A DNA stretch of 64,000 nt from Mytilus edulis (GCF_963676685.1 NC_092346.1:79251821-79315820); one strand, 5' to 3'; shown: positions 13,901 to 23,330, counted from the stretch's first letter. Made by a program: numbers and translations. The notes: generated by a model not told the origin, from the letters alone.

Positions 13901-16868
13901 ATTGATACCAACAAAAAAATAAATGAATCCACAGTAGTTATTCTATAAGAATAGTTATTGTAGATTTGGGTTTTATTAGTTACAAATTATCAAAGCTTTT
14001 TTAATCAGTTATAGGTTATTGTAGATTTGGGTTTTATTAGTTACAAATTATCAAAGCTTTTTTTAATCAGTTATAGGTTATTGTAGATTCAGGTTTTATT
14101 AGTTACAAATTATCAAAGCTTTTTTAATCAGTTATAGGTTATTGTAGATTCAGGTTTTATTAGTTACAAATTATCAAAGCTTTTTTAATCAGTTATAGGT
14201 TATTGTAGATTCAGGTTTTATTAGTTACAAATTATCAAAGCTTTTTTTAATCAGTTATAGGTTTTAGAATCATTGTATTAGAAGAATGAACAGTAGATTT
14301 GAATGTGAAAATATAAGGTCTTTTTGTACTATCCCTTTATTGTTTGAACAGGTACAAGAATTCATTAGAATTACAGAAAAGGCAGACGATAGGAACAGAA
14401 TATGATGAAGTTATTAATAAGAAAGCAATAATCAGGAAATGTAATGACCTTATCCTAGATGTTTCTGATGCTTTGTTGAGGAACAGAGCATTCACAAGGA
14501 AAGTGGATGGAAGTTTCTTCAACTTTAACCCACAGGACTACAGTGAATCCCTAAAGGTCAAAGAAAATGTATTCACTGTTTATTTACACCAAGCTTTTCT
14601 GGGATTTGCTATGAAATTTTTGAAAGAGGTAATTTTTATTGACAGGTTAAGTAAAAGCAGTTCATACATTTATTTATGATCATATTGAAGGCAATATAAA
14701 AAGTTTATTTAAATTAAAAAAATAATCATTAAATTCATCCTTATTGTGATACAAAAGATGTTCAGAAATTAAGTTAAATTATAAATAACAAAAGTTTTGA
14801 CACCAAAGTTTGCATTTCCATTTCTGAAGAAGATAAACAGATTCTTTTAAATTCATTCATAAGGAAGTCAGCATTTTACCAGGATCAACTAATAAAGCCA
14901 TCTTATAGGGGGAAAAAATAAGGATTGTTTGTTGGCATTCTGATTAATACTCAGATTTTGAAACAAAAATACATTCTGAAATCTTAAAATAATTACTGTT
15001 CCAGAATTAAATGCATGATCGGCATGAGATATATTTTTCCAAAGACCCCAACCACCAATGAAATAAAAATGTTAAAATTCAACCGTCCATATTAAAATAA
15101 TTTATGTATCTATAATCCATATCCAATAAATTTTGAAACAGCCATATTTAACAGAAAAACAAAGAATGTGGTATCTATCCATGACACTAAATCAGTATAT
15201 GCACAACAAAAAACACACAAAAAGCAAAGGAACAGCGCTATTCTTCATCTCAAAGTCACAGTGAAGCCATCAATACAGAGCAAAAATAAAATCCAACTCA
15301 CTGCAAGTTTGGGGCGACCCCTGGTACCAGCTTTATGTTAACATATTCTAATAAGAAATTTAAAATGAATGGTATCAGTATTCAGGGATCTCTATGGCTT
15401 GTTTAACGATGGCGCCCCGCTTTACAAATCTTTTTAACCTTTTACATAACCCGTATGACTCGTTTTGTTGTTGCTGCAAACCAGCCACACCGGTAATGGG
15501 TTCATGACTTCTGAATTTGACAGTGTCCGTGAAAAATAAGCTTCACATGATTTTTAACCCCCATAACAATTACCAAAAATAGCAAGAAAACTACATGGGG
15601 ACCTTCCTGATAGCTATTGGTCATTCTCTACTAAGGGAAATGGAGGGGGCATGAGGGCTTGGCCTTTGAAGGGTTACAAACGGCAATTATTGAAAATATA
15701 TATACTTCTATATAGTATTTATAATGAAAATTTGAATAAATATAATTTAAATAAGCAATGAATTAGCATGTTCACCTATCCTTATGTGGAGGGATGAAAT
15801 ACTTTCGATCGCGCTACACTGTACTGCGTAGATACAGTTTATGATGGTGAAAGTTCCTCCATCGTTCAATTTTCATCCATGGAGATCCCTGAGTATTTAT
15901 AAAACAGAAGTTTTAATTATTTTGCTCTCATTACAGACTCAGCCAATAGAACAGTTTGGACATCCAAGAGGAATAAAAGTAAGTTATAATAGCCCGCAGA
16001 TAAAAATAATGGAGCCGTCAAGCCCATTAGAATATAGCAATATTAATGAAAAATGGAAGAGTAGCTATTGGTCATTGGTAATTTATATAAATTTATTTGG
16101 TTGAAATTATACATTGAATTAATAAATGGTGTAAGCACAGTAAAGATGACATCACAACACATGAAAACATTAGAAAGGTCTGTCAAAACCTTCAAAAGTT
16201 CAAGATTGACCACAACAAAAAGACAAATTCAATTCATGAGCTCCTAAAAGAAACTAAACATTAAGCAACATGAATTCCCCCCAAAAAACAGGTGTTGACT
16301 AAGATGCAAGCTTTTTCTAAGTTATGAAATTGGTGGATCTTTTGAATTATATAACTCATACATTTTCTAAACTTAACTGAGAGTTAAATAAATGTTTTAT
16401 ATATACTATGATAACAAAATAACTGTCAGGGATAAGTGGAACACACAGCAACTGATTTTACTCTTAACATCTATTTTACTGATATATTTCTTTTTATTCA
16501 TCATACGCTATTTCGGTTGTTTTTTTCAAAGCCTTACCCAGTAATTGCATGTCTTTGGGAGATTCAGCTGGCTCAAAAAGGGCACTTTAGAATAGAGGAT
16601 CTTTTTTTTGGTCAGGGAAGTGGAGTCATTATTATATGTACATATAATGTGTAATTTGATATAATAAGAGTTGTCTTAATAAGAAATTGAAAAAAATCAT
16701 GTTTCAGATTTCAATATTTTGTTGTATAAAGTTATTTCTTAACCATTTTTACAGGGAGTTAAAGAGACATACTTTGAATTTTTGGAACGTGAACATCTTG
16801 ACGATATTCCAAAATATAACAAAGTTTTCATTAGGAAAGGGAATCAATCGACGACTTCAGCTGGCTAA
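1821..16868 (+). CDS. CENPI: Centromere protein I (CENP-I / Mis6), C-terminal 573 residues, 13 exons
   Basis: CENP-I is a helical-repeat subunit of the constitutive centromere-associated network that helps hold CENP-A nucleosomes and the kinetochore together. Thirteen exons join in frame: 1821-1910, 3681-3824, 4560-4727, 5275-5395, 5809-5897, 7238-7355, 8482-8546, 10085-10200, 10670-10823, 12875-12999, 14352-14628, 15937-16077 and 16755-16868. All have AG acceptors and GT donors, and phases agree at every junction, giving 573 residues plus a TAA stop. Recalled vertebrate CENP-I landmarks appear in order: a GLLSIYK/YYPNLVSMVLP block, PPSQIGAVLRNELLQHY, the FLQEGIPAVDQFL block, a VYFKCQV block, PVVPFPVKDIF and a final short tail. 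The vertebrate protein is about 750 residues, so roughly 180-200 N-terminal residues are missing, presumably upstream of the window. Introns are crowded with repeats. A possible poly(A) signal AATAAA lies at 17164. Identification is from family knowledge; no alignment was run. Confidence 0.9.
2172..3294. mobile_element. Non-autonomous DNA transposon with CAGGGGTG termini
   Basis: The ends are perfect inverted repeats: CAGGGGTGTGGAAAT at 2172-2186 and ATTTCCACACCCCTG at 3280-3294. The direct repeat AATAG flanks both sides. Subterminal copies of ACAAGT/CAAGTA occur near both ends. There is no transposase ORF. CAGGGGTG ends recall hAT elements, but the visible target duplication is 5 bp rather than the usual 8. 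It lies in a CENP-I intron. Confidence 0.75.
3571..3630. repeat. 28-bp direct duplication
   Basis: Two perfect adjacent copies of a unit beginning CAGAGCATGAGCATGGGCAA lie about 50 bp before a CENP-I acceptor site. Confidence 0.8.
3681..3824 (+). CDS. CENPI: CENP-I exon
   Basis: Acceptor TTCTATTCAG, donor GTAAGT, 48 codons, phase 0/0. It starts LFFPSKDGKWKIVVEKVQLS and is rich in charged residues, matching the variable linker after the first conserved CENP-I block. A 28-bp direct duplication lies about 50 bp upstream in the intron. Confidence 0.85.
4440..4535. repeat. Dispersed repeat copy (partner at 15170-15255)
   Basis: Shares AAAAAGCAAAGGAACAG, CTGTTCTTCAT-like sequence and flanking matches with 15170-15255. 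Two copies within CENP-I introns show it is an interspersed repeat; its class was not recognised. Confidence 0.55.
4560..4727 (+). CDS. CENPI: CENP-I exon with basic nuclear-localisation-like stretch
   Basis: Acceptor ATCTTTCAG, donor GTATAC, 56 codons, phase 0/0. It begins RSKRRKIDPVPIVHS, a basic cluster that could act as a nuclear localisation signal. It continues into a low-conservation linker ending LKALMQRPDYIE. Confidence 0.85.
4931..5107. repeat. Tandem repeat, about 36 bp x 5
   Basis: Five copies of a unit built on GATCCTGTCATCGTCACTCC followed by ACAATATATATATCTA. Some copies lack two bases. It lies in a CENP-I intron. Confidence 0.9.
5275..5395 (+). CDS. CENPI: CENP-I exon, conserved PPSQIG block
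   Basis: Acceptor TATTTCAG, donor GTTAAT, phase 0/1. It encodes PPSQIGAVLRNELLQHYMSY and then a WLQAILYE helix, one of the most recognisable CENP-I blocks. Confidence 0.9.
5809..5897 (+). CDS. CENPI: CENP-I exon
   Basis: Acceptor TTGTCTTCAG, donor GTAAGT, phase 1/0. It encodes EILDRTVTVEDKERIDGLL through SFSKFLQ, and the FLQ-EG motif is completed in the next exon. The following intron holds the large 32-bp minisatellite. Confidence 0.88.
5984..6795. repeat. 32-bp minisatellite with 41-bp variant units, about 25 copies
   Basis: The unit contains CATTCTGATATCTGGTACCG then GGTAGCTGTATA, period 32. Some units carry a 9-bp CAGACCTTG insert. Because 32 is not a multiple of three and the unit lacks minus-strand stops in any phase, all three minus frames stay open for 220-302 codons. 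These are artefacts of the array. It lies in the CENP-I intron between 5897 and 7238. Confidence 0.95.
7238..7355 (+). CDS. CENPI: CENP-I exon
   Basis: Acceptor ACATTTTAG, donor GTGAGT, phase 0/1. It encodes EGIPAVDQFLARFLHRWNGE and ends SYHRICSFQ, corresponding to the central helical repeat of CENP-I. Confidence 0.9.
8130..8290 (-). repeat. Dispersed repeat related to the retroelement 3' region
   Basis: It shares CCAATGAGACAATA-type sequence, AAAGTTCAAATGAAGT and CAGCTATAAAAGGCCCTGAC with 53630-53810, and in reverse complement with 47627-48030. In recalled bivalve genomes this is the 3' untranslated part of an abundant retroelement; here it is an orphan fragment in a CENP-I intron. Confidence 0.6.
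8482..8546 (+). CDS. CENPI: CENP-I exon
   Basis: Acceptor TCCCTTACAG, donor GTAAGT, phase 1/0. It encodes LHDNILEPLRKLYFCSSVYF followed by K, matching the vertebrate block that ends in YFK-C. Confidence 0.9.
8738..9690. repeat. Interspersed element with 168-bp internal tandem repeats x 5
   Basis: It starts near TATACCCCACGCAACGAAGT and ends near GGGGACGTGGGGTATGTGAG. In between, GTCATCGCAACTCCTCT recurs at 8811, 8979, 9148, 9315 and 9483, a period of 167-169. Unique ends around core tandem repeats resemble the pearl-type elements described in bivalves; that link is inference. It sits inside a CENP-I intron. Confidence 0.8.
9840..10030. repeat. Probable bivalve interspersed repeat
   Basis: The segment with AAAAGCTCAAACACATCAAA and TTCCTGACTTGGTACAGGCA matches a repeat I recall as abundant in bivalve genomes. 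There is no second copy in this window, so support is recall only. Confidence 0.4.
10085..10200 (+). CDS. CENPI: CENP-I exon
   Basis: Acceptor GTGTATTTCAG, donor GTAAGT, phase 0/2. It encodes CQVIHCLTALLRNLAAFEWP followed by an acidic linker. Confidence 0.88.
10670..10823 (+). CDS. CENPI: CENP-I exon
   Basis: Acceptor TTTTTCACAG, donor GTAAGT, phase 2/0. It encodes LSSLFHEETEFEGVVTLLEL through LIHINLNFMEL. The 3' half of this exon, with its donor, is duplicated as a pseudo-exon 80 bp downstream. Confidence 0.88.
10853..10970 (+). pseudogene. Partial duplicate of a CENP-I exon (pseudo-exon 10902-10963)
   Basis: Sequence 10899-10970 repeats the 3' half of the CENP-I exon ending at 10823, including the GTAAGT donor, with about five substitutions. 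Just before it, 10853-10900 resembles intron sequence 10515-10560. The copy therefore joins upstream intron directly to the exon end, omitting about 195 bp. A TTTTAG acceptor-like site precedes 10902. The would-be exon is 62 bp, so its inclusion would shift the frame. Confidence 0.8.
11428..12703. mobile_element. Non-autonomous hAT transposon, 8-bp target-site duplication
   Basis: The octamer GTCTGGTA occurs at 11420-11427 and again at 12704-12711. Between them the element starts CAGGGTTTAAGCTAG and ends CTAGCAAAATCACTG, giving imperfect inverted ends with CAG/CTG termini. An 8-bp duplication plus CAG ends is the hAT signature. The 1276-bp interior has no transposase ORF. It lies 171 bp upstream of a CENP-I exon. 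Confidence 0.85.
12875..12999 (+). CDS. CENPI: CENP-I exon
   Basis: Acceptor TTACATTTCAG, donor GTAAGA, phase 0/2. It encodes VASLFSQYNIPVVPFPVKDI followed by FMRPFLLENAMGPARVCSIIT. The YNIP-VV-FP-IF pattern is typical of CENP-I. A hAT element sits 171 bp upstream. Confidence 0.9.
13715..13937. mobile_element. MITE with TTCGTGG-type inverted ends
   Basis: The left part (TACTGTGTATTTAT, then ATTCGTGGGATACCAATTTT) is inverted on the right (AAAATTGATACCAAC, then AAATGAATCCACAGTA). I recall this family as common in bivalves. It is about 220 bp and non-coding; a minus-strand ORF through it is not a gene. Confidence 0.65.
13955..14262. repeat. Tandem repeat, 61-62 bp x 5
   Basis: TTATTGTAGATT recurs at about 13955, 14016, 14078, 14139 and 14200. 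Each unit contains TTAGTTACAAATTATCAAAG and AATCAGTTATAGG. It ends about 90 bp before a CENP-I acceptor. Confidence 0.93.
14352..14628 (+). CDS. CENPI: CENP-I exon, longest
   Basis: Acceptor GTTTGAACAG, donor GTAATT, phase 2/0, 92 codons plus one base. It starts MYKNSLELQKR and includes FFNFNPQDYSESLKVKENVF and YLHQAFLGFAMKFLKE, the C-terminal conserved block. A 61-bp tandem array ends about 90 bp upstream. Confidence 0.9.
15170..15255. repeat. Dispersed repeat copy (partner at 4440-4535)
   Basis: Shares AAAAAGCAAAGGAACAGCG, TTCTTCAT and the preceding ATCCATGACACTAAATC-type sequence with the 4440-4535 copy. Confidence 0.55.
15383..15891. mobile_element. Short TIR element, CAGGGATCTC ends, 6-bp duplication
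   Basis: CAGGGATCTCTATGG at the left end is inverted as CCATGGAGATCCCTG at the right end. AGTATT flanks both sides (15377-15382 and 15892-15897). It is 509 bp with no coding capacity and was inserted 45 bp before the acceptor of the penultimate CENP-I exon. Confidence 0.78.
15937..16077 (+). CDS. CENPI: CENP-I penultimate exon
   Basis: Acceptor CTCATTACAG; donor taken as GTAATT at 16078, phase 0/0. An earlier in-frame GTAAGT at 15979 would give a shorter exon in the same phase, so both isoforms are possible. The longer form reads on to EKWKSSYWSL, which fits the tryptophan-rich segment before the CENP-I C-terminus. A 509-bp TIR element ends 45 bp upstream. Confidence 0.75.
16755..16868 (+). 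CDS. CENPI: CENP-I last coding exon
   Basis: Acceptor CATTTTTACAG, phase 0, 37 codons plus TAA. It begins GVKETYFEFLEREHLDDIPK. The last 22 codons and the stop fall in the first unit of a degenerate tandem repeat that continues into the 3' UTR. Confidence 0.8.
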   Translation, partial: GVKETYFEFLEREHLDDIPKYNKVFIRKGNQSTTSAG

Positions 16869-17088
16869 CTAGAATGATATTCCCAAATAAACAGTTTTCT
16901 TTGGAAAGGAAGTCAACAATTTCTGCTGGCTGGTTAGAATGATTTTCACAAATATAAAAAAGTCCACTGACACATATTGCTGGCTGACTAGAATGGTATT
17001 CCAATATATAACAAAGTTTTCATTAAAAAAGGAGGCAATGGACATCTACTGCTTGCTGACTAGGAGGATGTTCTCAAATATAAGATTT
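16803..17088. repeat. Degenerate tandem repeat, about 54-73 bp x 4, spanning the CENP-I stop codon
   Basis: Units start near 16803, 16876, 16941 and 16995, with a partial unit at 17067. Each has a GATATTCCAAAATATAAC-like head and a TGCTGGCTGACTAGAA-like tail. The first unit encodes the last CENP-I residues, and the stop lies in the unit tail. Confidence 0.75.
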
Positions 17089-17163
17089 TATAAATAGAAA
17101 AAGTAAAGAGATGTATATGAATACATAGAAACATTATTGTTAAAAACTAGACATAAAAATATT

Positions 17164-17169
17164 AATAAA
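17164..17169 (+). terminator. Candidate poly(A) signal for CENP-I
   Basis: This canonical AATAAA lies 296 bp after the CENP-I stop codon. An earlier AATAAA within a repeat unit (about 16886) could also be used. Confidence 0.45.
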
Positions 17170-17700
17170 AGTATATGATATGTCAAATAGTTATGCATAC
17201 AATGGATTCTATTTCATTAAATTTTATAACAGTTAAATATTTATCATTTCTGTAACAGCATGTCATGAAGTTATGTAATGTGCAGTGGAAACAACATTAG
17301 AGAATTAATTCATCTTAGCTTGTTTGGTTACTGTCATTGCCTTGCCAATTGCCTTAAGTGAGCCCTCTATTTACAATAATAGTATTTCTTACTCACAGAA
17401 ATATTAAACTACATTTTATTCTACTTTCATCATTTTTTACATGTATTGCGAAGGTGCATTTTTAGGGCGTATTTGACCCTGTTAATTAAATGAAAACAAA
17501 TCATTGAATTATACCATTGCTCGTCTTTTTTAGCATCAAAAGAAAGGTTTACATAAATTGTGTATGATAGCTTAGCCTTGATAACACAATTTGACTGTAA
17601 TGTCATTATGAGCTAACTGTTCAGAATTTTTGCCAAAAATGGCTCATTTTCAGAAAATTCAGGCTAAATATAAATTGACTAGAAGTGTCCCCAGTATAAT

Positions 17701-18640
17701 TTTTGTCGAGCCTGCAACTTTTGTTGCAAAAAGCTCGACATAGGAATAGTGATCCGGCGGCGGCGGTGTTAGCTCACTTCTTAAAAGCTTTATATTTCAG
17801 AAGGTGGAAGACCTGGATGCTTCATACTTTGTATATAGATGCTTCATGTAACGAAGTTTCCGTCAGTCACATGTCCAATGTCCTTGACCTCATTTTCATG
17901 GTTCAGTGACCACTTGAAAAAAAAGTTCAAATTTTTTGTAATGTTGAATTCTCTCTTATTATAAGTAATAGGATAACCATATTTGGTATGTGCGTACCTT
18001 GCAAGGTCCTCATGTCTGTCAGACAGTTTTCACTTGACCTCAACCTCATTTCATGGATCAGTGATCAAGGTTAAGTTTTGGTGGTCAATTCCATATCTCT
18101 CATACTATATGCAATAGGTCTACTATATTTGTTGTATGGAATGATGGTAAGGTGTACATGTCTAGCGGGCAGATGTCATGTGACCTTGACCTCATTTTCT
18201 TGGTTCAGTGGTCAAAGTTAAGTTTTTTAGTTTTGGTCTTTTTATCTAATACTGTATGCCATAGGTCAACTATATTTGGTGTATGGAAATATTTTATGAT
18301 CTTTATGTCAGTCGCACAGGTTTTATTTGACCGTGACCTCATTTTCACGGTTCATTGCACAGTGTTAAGTTTTTGTGTTTTGGTCTATTTTTCTTAAACT
18401 ATAAGTAATGGGTCAACTATATATGTTGTATAGAAGCATTGTTAGCTGTACATGTCTGCCTGGCATGGTTCATCTGACCTTGACCTCATTTTCAAGGTTC
18501 TTTGGTCTTTGTTTAGTTATCTTGGTTAATGTTAAGTTTATGAGACAGTTGTAATAAAACTAAGCTTTATACTTAGGACTATCAACATAATATCAATGAT
18601 TAGTGTAGAAGGCGAGACATTTCAGCGTGTGCACTCTTGT
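17701..18640. repeat. Dispersed element, copy 1 (partner 44491-45584)
   Basis: It starts TTTTGTCGAGCCTGCAACTT and ends GCGTGTGCACTCTTGT. A hairpin sits at one end: GTCGAGC...GCTCGAC enclosing TGCAAC...GTTGCA. The interior contains repeats of CCTTGACCTCATTTTCATGG spaced about 150 bp. The same element recurs at 44491 in the same orientation, about 150 bp longer. Its class was not recognised. Confidence 0.88.
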
Positions 18641-19078
18641 ATTCCAATGGGGCTATGGTTGTGCACTATATTATTTTAAATTATGTACAATTCAAATAGT
18701 CCTTGATTTTGGTGCAACTTTGTCATTTTACTGAATTCACTTTTATTTTAAATTTATGGCTATAAAACCAATATCTATACTACTAAAAGAAGAGAATGAT
18801 TTCATTGAGCAGCAACTGATCTGAAACCATACATAGTTGGAAATATTTGTGAATTGATGTATAAATGTAGTGTTTTTTACTTCTTTAATTTGTCTTTCAA
18901 GCAATTTTTTTTCCACATATAATGCCAATTTTGAGAAAATATATCGAAATTCACAGACCTTATTGATCCGAGTCTTACACACTTTTGTGCATGCTCAGTC
19001 GACATATTGCCCGCATAATCCTTGGGTGTTTACTAATTTTTATTTTTTTTCCAACCATAATTCAAAAGACATATAGTA

Positions 19079-20327
19079 TTAAACCCACAGCCATGTTGAG
19101 ACAGCACACTAGACAATGTCACTACCTGTACTTCTCTCTGTTCTATGACATTGTCACGATAGTGTTAAACCCACAGCTATGCTGAAACAGCACACAAGAC
19201 AATGTCACTACCTGTACTGGTAATTGTTCTATTATATTGTCATGATTGTGTAAACCCACAGCTATGCTGAAACAGCACACAAGACAATGTCACTACCTGT
19301 ACTGGTAATTGTTCTATTATATTGTCATGATTGTGTAAACCCACAGCAATGCAGACACAACACACTAGACAATATTACTACCTGTACTTGTCATTGTTCT
19401 CTGACATTTTCATGATTGTTTTAAACCACAGCCATGCAGAGACAGCACACTAGACAATGTCCACTACCTGTACTTGTCATCTTTCTATGCTATTGTCATG
19501 ATAGTATTAACCCTCAGCCATGCAGAGACAGCACACTAGACAATGTCACTACCTGTACTTGTCACCGTTCTATGATATTGTCATTATTGTGTAAAACCAC
19601 GGCTTTGCAGAGACAGCACACTAGACAATGTCACTACCTGTACTTGTCACCGTTCTATGATATTGTCATTATTGTGTAAAACCACGGCTTTGCAGAGACA
19701 GCACACTAGACAATGTCACTACCTGTACTTGTCACCGTTCTATGATATTGTCATTATTGTGTAAAACCACGGCTTTGCAGAGACAGCACACTAGACAATG
19801 TCACTGCCTGTACTTGTCATCGTTGATATTGTCATGATTGTGTAAAACCATGGTCATGCAGAGACAACACATTAGACAATGTCACTACCTGTACTTGTCA
19901 CCGTTCTATGATATTGTCATTATTGTGTAAAACCACGGCTTTGCAGAGACGGCACACTAGACGATGTCACTACCTGTACTTGTCACCGTTCTATGATATT
20001 GTCATGATTGTGTAAAACCATAACCATGCAGAGACAGTCCACTAGACAGATCTAGACAATATCACTACCTGTACTTGTCATTGTTCAATGATATTGTCAT
20101 GATAGTGTTAAACTACGGCTTTGCAGAGACAGCACACTAGACAATGCTAATACCTGTACTTCTCTCTGTTCTATGACATTGTCATGATAGTGTAAAACCA
20201 CGGCTATGCGGAGACAGTCCACGAGACAATGTCCACTACCTGTACTTGTCATTGTTCAATGATATTGTCATGATAGTGTAAAACTACGGCTTTGCAGAGA
20301 CAGCACACTAGACAATGTCACTACATG
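19079..20327. repeat. Tandem repeat, about 85 bp x 14-15
   Basis: The recurring core is CACACTAGACAATGTCACTA, then CCTGTACTTGTCACCGTTCT and GATATTGTCATTATTGTG. Units near the centre are almost identical; flanking units are more diverged. Confidence 0.93.
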
Positions 20328-22890
20328 TTGACTTGAGAGAATTAACGAATTATACTCAGAACTTTCGATACATTATTCGTCTCAAATTTGGCAAATGTTG
20401 ACTTTTTGGTATCTCAGTGAAGCGATTTTAAAAATATGATTTCCTTATAGGATTCAATAAACCCATTTATGCACCCCTGTTCAATTAGCGGTAAACTTCA
20501 GAAAAAAAGTTGAATAATCGTATTTTAATCCCTATATCTATGATGAGTTTATTCCTAACAGTCTGGAATGATTTGGGAGTTTAAGAAATTAAAAAAATGC
20601 CTTTGACATCTATTATGCTGTAGACCAAGTAGATTTACTAACATCTCAAGTGCGAGACAGAGTTGTGTTTCTTTACTTACCAAATTGCTATTAGCGTTCA
20701 GAACTCTAAATTAGAGTATTATACAATGTCAATGTTTATTTTCAACTCTTTCGAGCTCTTTTAATTTTTAACCACACGAAAAATAAACCACTGGAGAATA
20801 AAGCACAATAGTGGAATAATTACATATTCAATACAAAACTACAAATAATTAAGGATTGAAAAAAAAGTGTCAATATGTTTGTATATAAAGAAAGTATTCT
20901 GTACGTCAAGAATATACCAATTTCCAAAACCAACCAATTGGATTTGTTGTTTATTTGTTCTCGTCCTGAAAATGAATAAAATATTTGAGTAAAGAACAAG
21001 TCATTATTCGTTGTTTAACTCGTGTTAAAATTTTGAGAATTTATGAAATTGGCGAAAAGCACCATAAAAGTCGGTTAGTAGATGTTTAATGACTTTTTTA
21101 AATTTTTCAAGACAAGCAATAAACAAGACTATTTGAATAAATCTTATATAATATAGAAAGGTTATGCTCGGCTCGTTTGATTTGTGTTGCTCTTCGATTT
21201 CGACTGGTGCCGCACAGAATAACAGCCGTCAAATTTTCGTTGTGTGGCGACGTTCGGCAATTTCCAACGTCATAAGCATATCTATGTGACATGCACACGT
21301 CACATACATCATTAGATACAGCAACAGCCGGACGGTGGTATACCATTAGTCTTAGGGTAAGATAAACAAATAAATCGAGCAAGGTGCAAACAAAGAAAGA
21401 GAGAGAGCAAGTCATTTTTCTCAATACTTTTTTATTTATTTTTTTAACGAATAGTTTATATGTGAATTTAAGAAGAAAGTCAATAAAAAGCTAATTTAAG
21501 TACACATGCATGCTTTAGGTTCTTAATTGTTGGGTGTCATTAAAATTTTAAATATCTTTTGTATGTTTATTTACACTTGTCTCTAAGGTGACAACTTATG
21601 TTACGGTGCTTTCAAACATTAATATATGTTTATCAAATATTTACTTTTATGATATTTGATCATAAAAGTATATGATGTTTAACGTACAAATAAAACTGTT
21701 CGTGTATACCGCTTTCAAGTAAAGAATAAGGACACATATAGGTATTATTTCAGAGAAAAATAGAACTATTGTTTGATATCAACAATGACATTTTTGTTAA
21801 TAAATTGCATTATTCATATATTTTATTTTTATCGACTGACTCATTTTCTTCAATTTAAACAGGAACATATATATGTTAGATATACTGTTCCCAGATTTAA
21901 ACAACAGAACAAAATCCTGAAAAGGATAGTCAGTGAAACTTGCAATGTAATATATTTAATCCGCAATGCACTTGAACCGATATAGGGATTACTGACTATT
22001 TGGATGGGTACCCTGTGTTGTGGACCTAATTTAGGTCCCAATGTATAGTCATATTGCCTCCCTCAATAAAACTGACCCTCAAAGATTAACTTCTTAAATG
22101 TATACAGATATACAGGATAATTTCGAATAATTGAAACAATAAAATATTTTTATATTTCTCAAACATTTATTGAAGTGGTGAAACTAGGGTTTCTCCTCAC
22201 GAAAATTATTACGAGTCTATTATAAAGGGATATCTATACGAGTTTTTGTTGCAGACATATCTACTGTGACATATCTGCATAATTTTACTCTTGTCCTGAA
22301 TACGACATGAAATACTTGCCACTTGTCAATCAATTATTTATTGAAGTCTTCATATTTACACCTATGTGTCTGAGGTTTATTAATAAAGCATTGTCTATTG
22401 TCTAGAAGTTTATAGAAAAGTTTTTGTGTTGAATTGCTATTTTATTGACGTTTGAACAACATATCCTTTTACTCACATCAAATATTCATATGCATTTAAT
22501 ATATAATTGATTTTTATTTTCAATTATTATTTACCAATTGTTATGTGAAATTTCTAAAGCTAAATGAAAGTTTCCTGTTTGACAATTATATTGATTCCGT
22601 CTAGTTTTTACTCAAATTATCAATTAACTAGATTGATCCGTGAACTGCGGAATATAGTGTAATTTCCATAAACTGTAAAACATTTCCTTTTATGCGCTTT
22701 GATAACGCGGCTAATTAGTAACACAGGTTTTTGCTTTACGACATTTTTACTGTTAGTTTATGTCTTAAAGAATCAATGAATCCGACTACAGTCAAATATA
22801 GGATGTCAATTATTTTGATTATCTCTGATGTCATTTCATGTTGTATGGTACTAGTATATGAAATTATTTACGATATTTAATTAATTTCAG
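20328..22890. other. AT-rich intergenic DNA, no gene seen
   Basis: A GC-richer patch at 21160-21350 gives a 105-codon minus-strand frame (21107-21424) with no recognisable domain or splice context. Small inverted repeats occur at 21643-21669 (ACTTTTATGA...TCATAAAAGT) and around 22023 (GGACCTAATTTAGGTCC). Nothing else stands out. Confidence 0.5.
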
Positions 22891-23059
22891 CTATAAATTG
22901 TTTCTCCTTTGTGGTGGGTTATATCCAAAACATATAAAACTCCTACCGAGGTAACAAATTGTCCTTAACAATGGTATGCGTATGATGTGTAAAGCGATGA
23001 GCTTTGCAACAAAATCTGATACACTGTCTCGCATCAAAATACACTCAGTCGTGCTCCAT

Positions 23060-23330
23060 TCAGTCTGGCATTTGATTGATTGTTGTATCATTAACGTTCA
23101 GTGGCAAACATTTCATGCATATCAGGACGAGAACAATTTCAAATTCAATGCAATATGTAGTGTTTGTAAATTGTGTCAAACAAAATTTGGACTTAAACTT
23201 CGACTGCCACTGAAAAATGAAGATATGATGGCTCTGGAGAAATTGTTTACCTGGCAAGGCTATCTCCCGACTTCCAAAGTGAGGGGTTATTGCAAGGGTC
23301 CGTTCTCTAACACGTCTTAAATATGGAAAT
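23060..23330. repeat. Dispersed repeat (partners near 28080-28370 and 25015-25160)
   Basis: Contains ACGTTCAGTGGCAAACATTT, GACTGCCACTGAAAAATGA and TTATTGCAAGGGTCC. Parallel segments lie at 28100-28280 (CAGTGGCAAATATTTCATGA, then GACTGCCTATTGAAAATGA and TTATTGCAATGGTTC). A 114-codon frame at 22976-23320 runs through it and is not a gene. Confidence 0.6.

Noticed and set aside
17701-17909. 68-codon plus frame repeated at 44493-44690
   Set aside because: Both lie at the same place in two copies of a dispersed element; the shared frame is the repeat's, with no recognisable product.
21107-21424. 105-codon minus frame in a GC-richer patch
   Set aside because: No recognisable domain, no splice sites and no neighbouring exons. 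The GC patch is unexplained, but this is not enough for a gene call.
22976-23320. 114-codon plus frame with several cysteines, briefly considered as a small zinc-binding protein
   Set aside because: The frame runs through a dispersed repeat that recurs near 28100, and the cysteines are not in a recognisable pattern.
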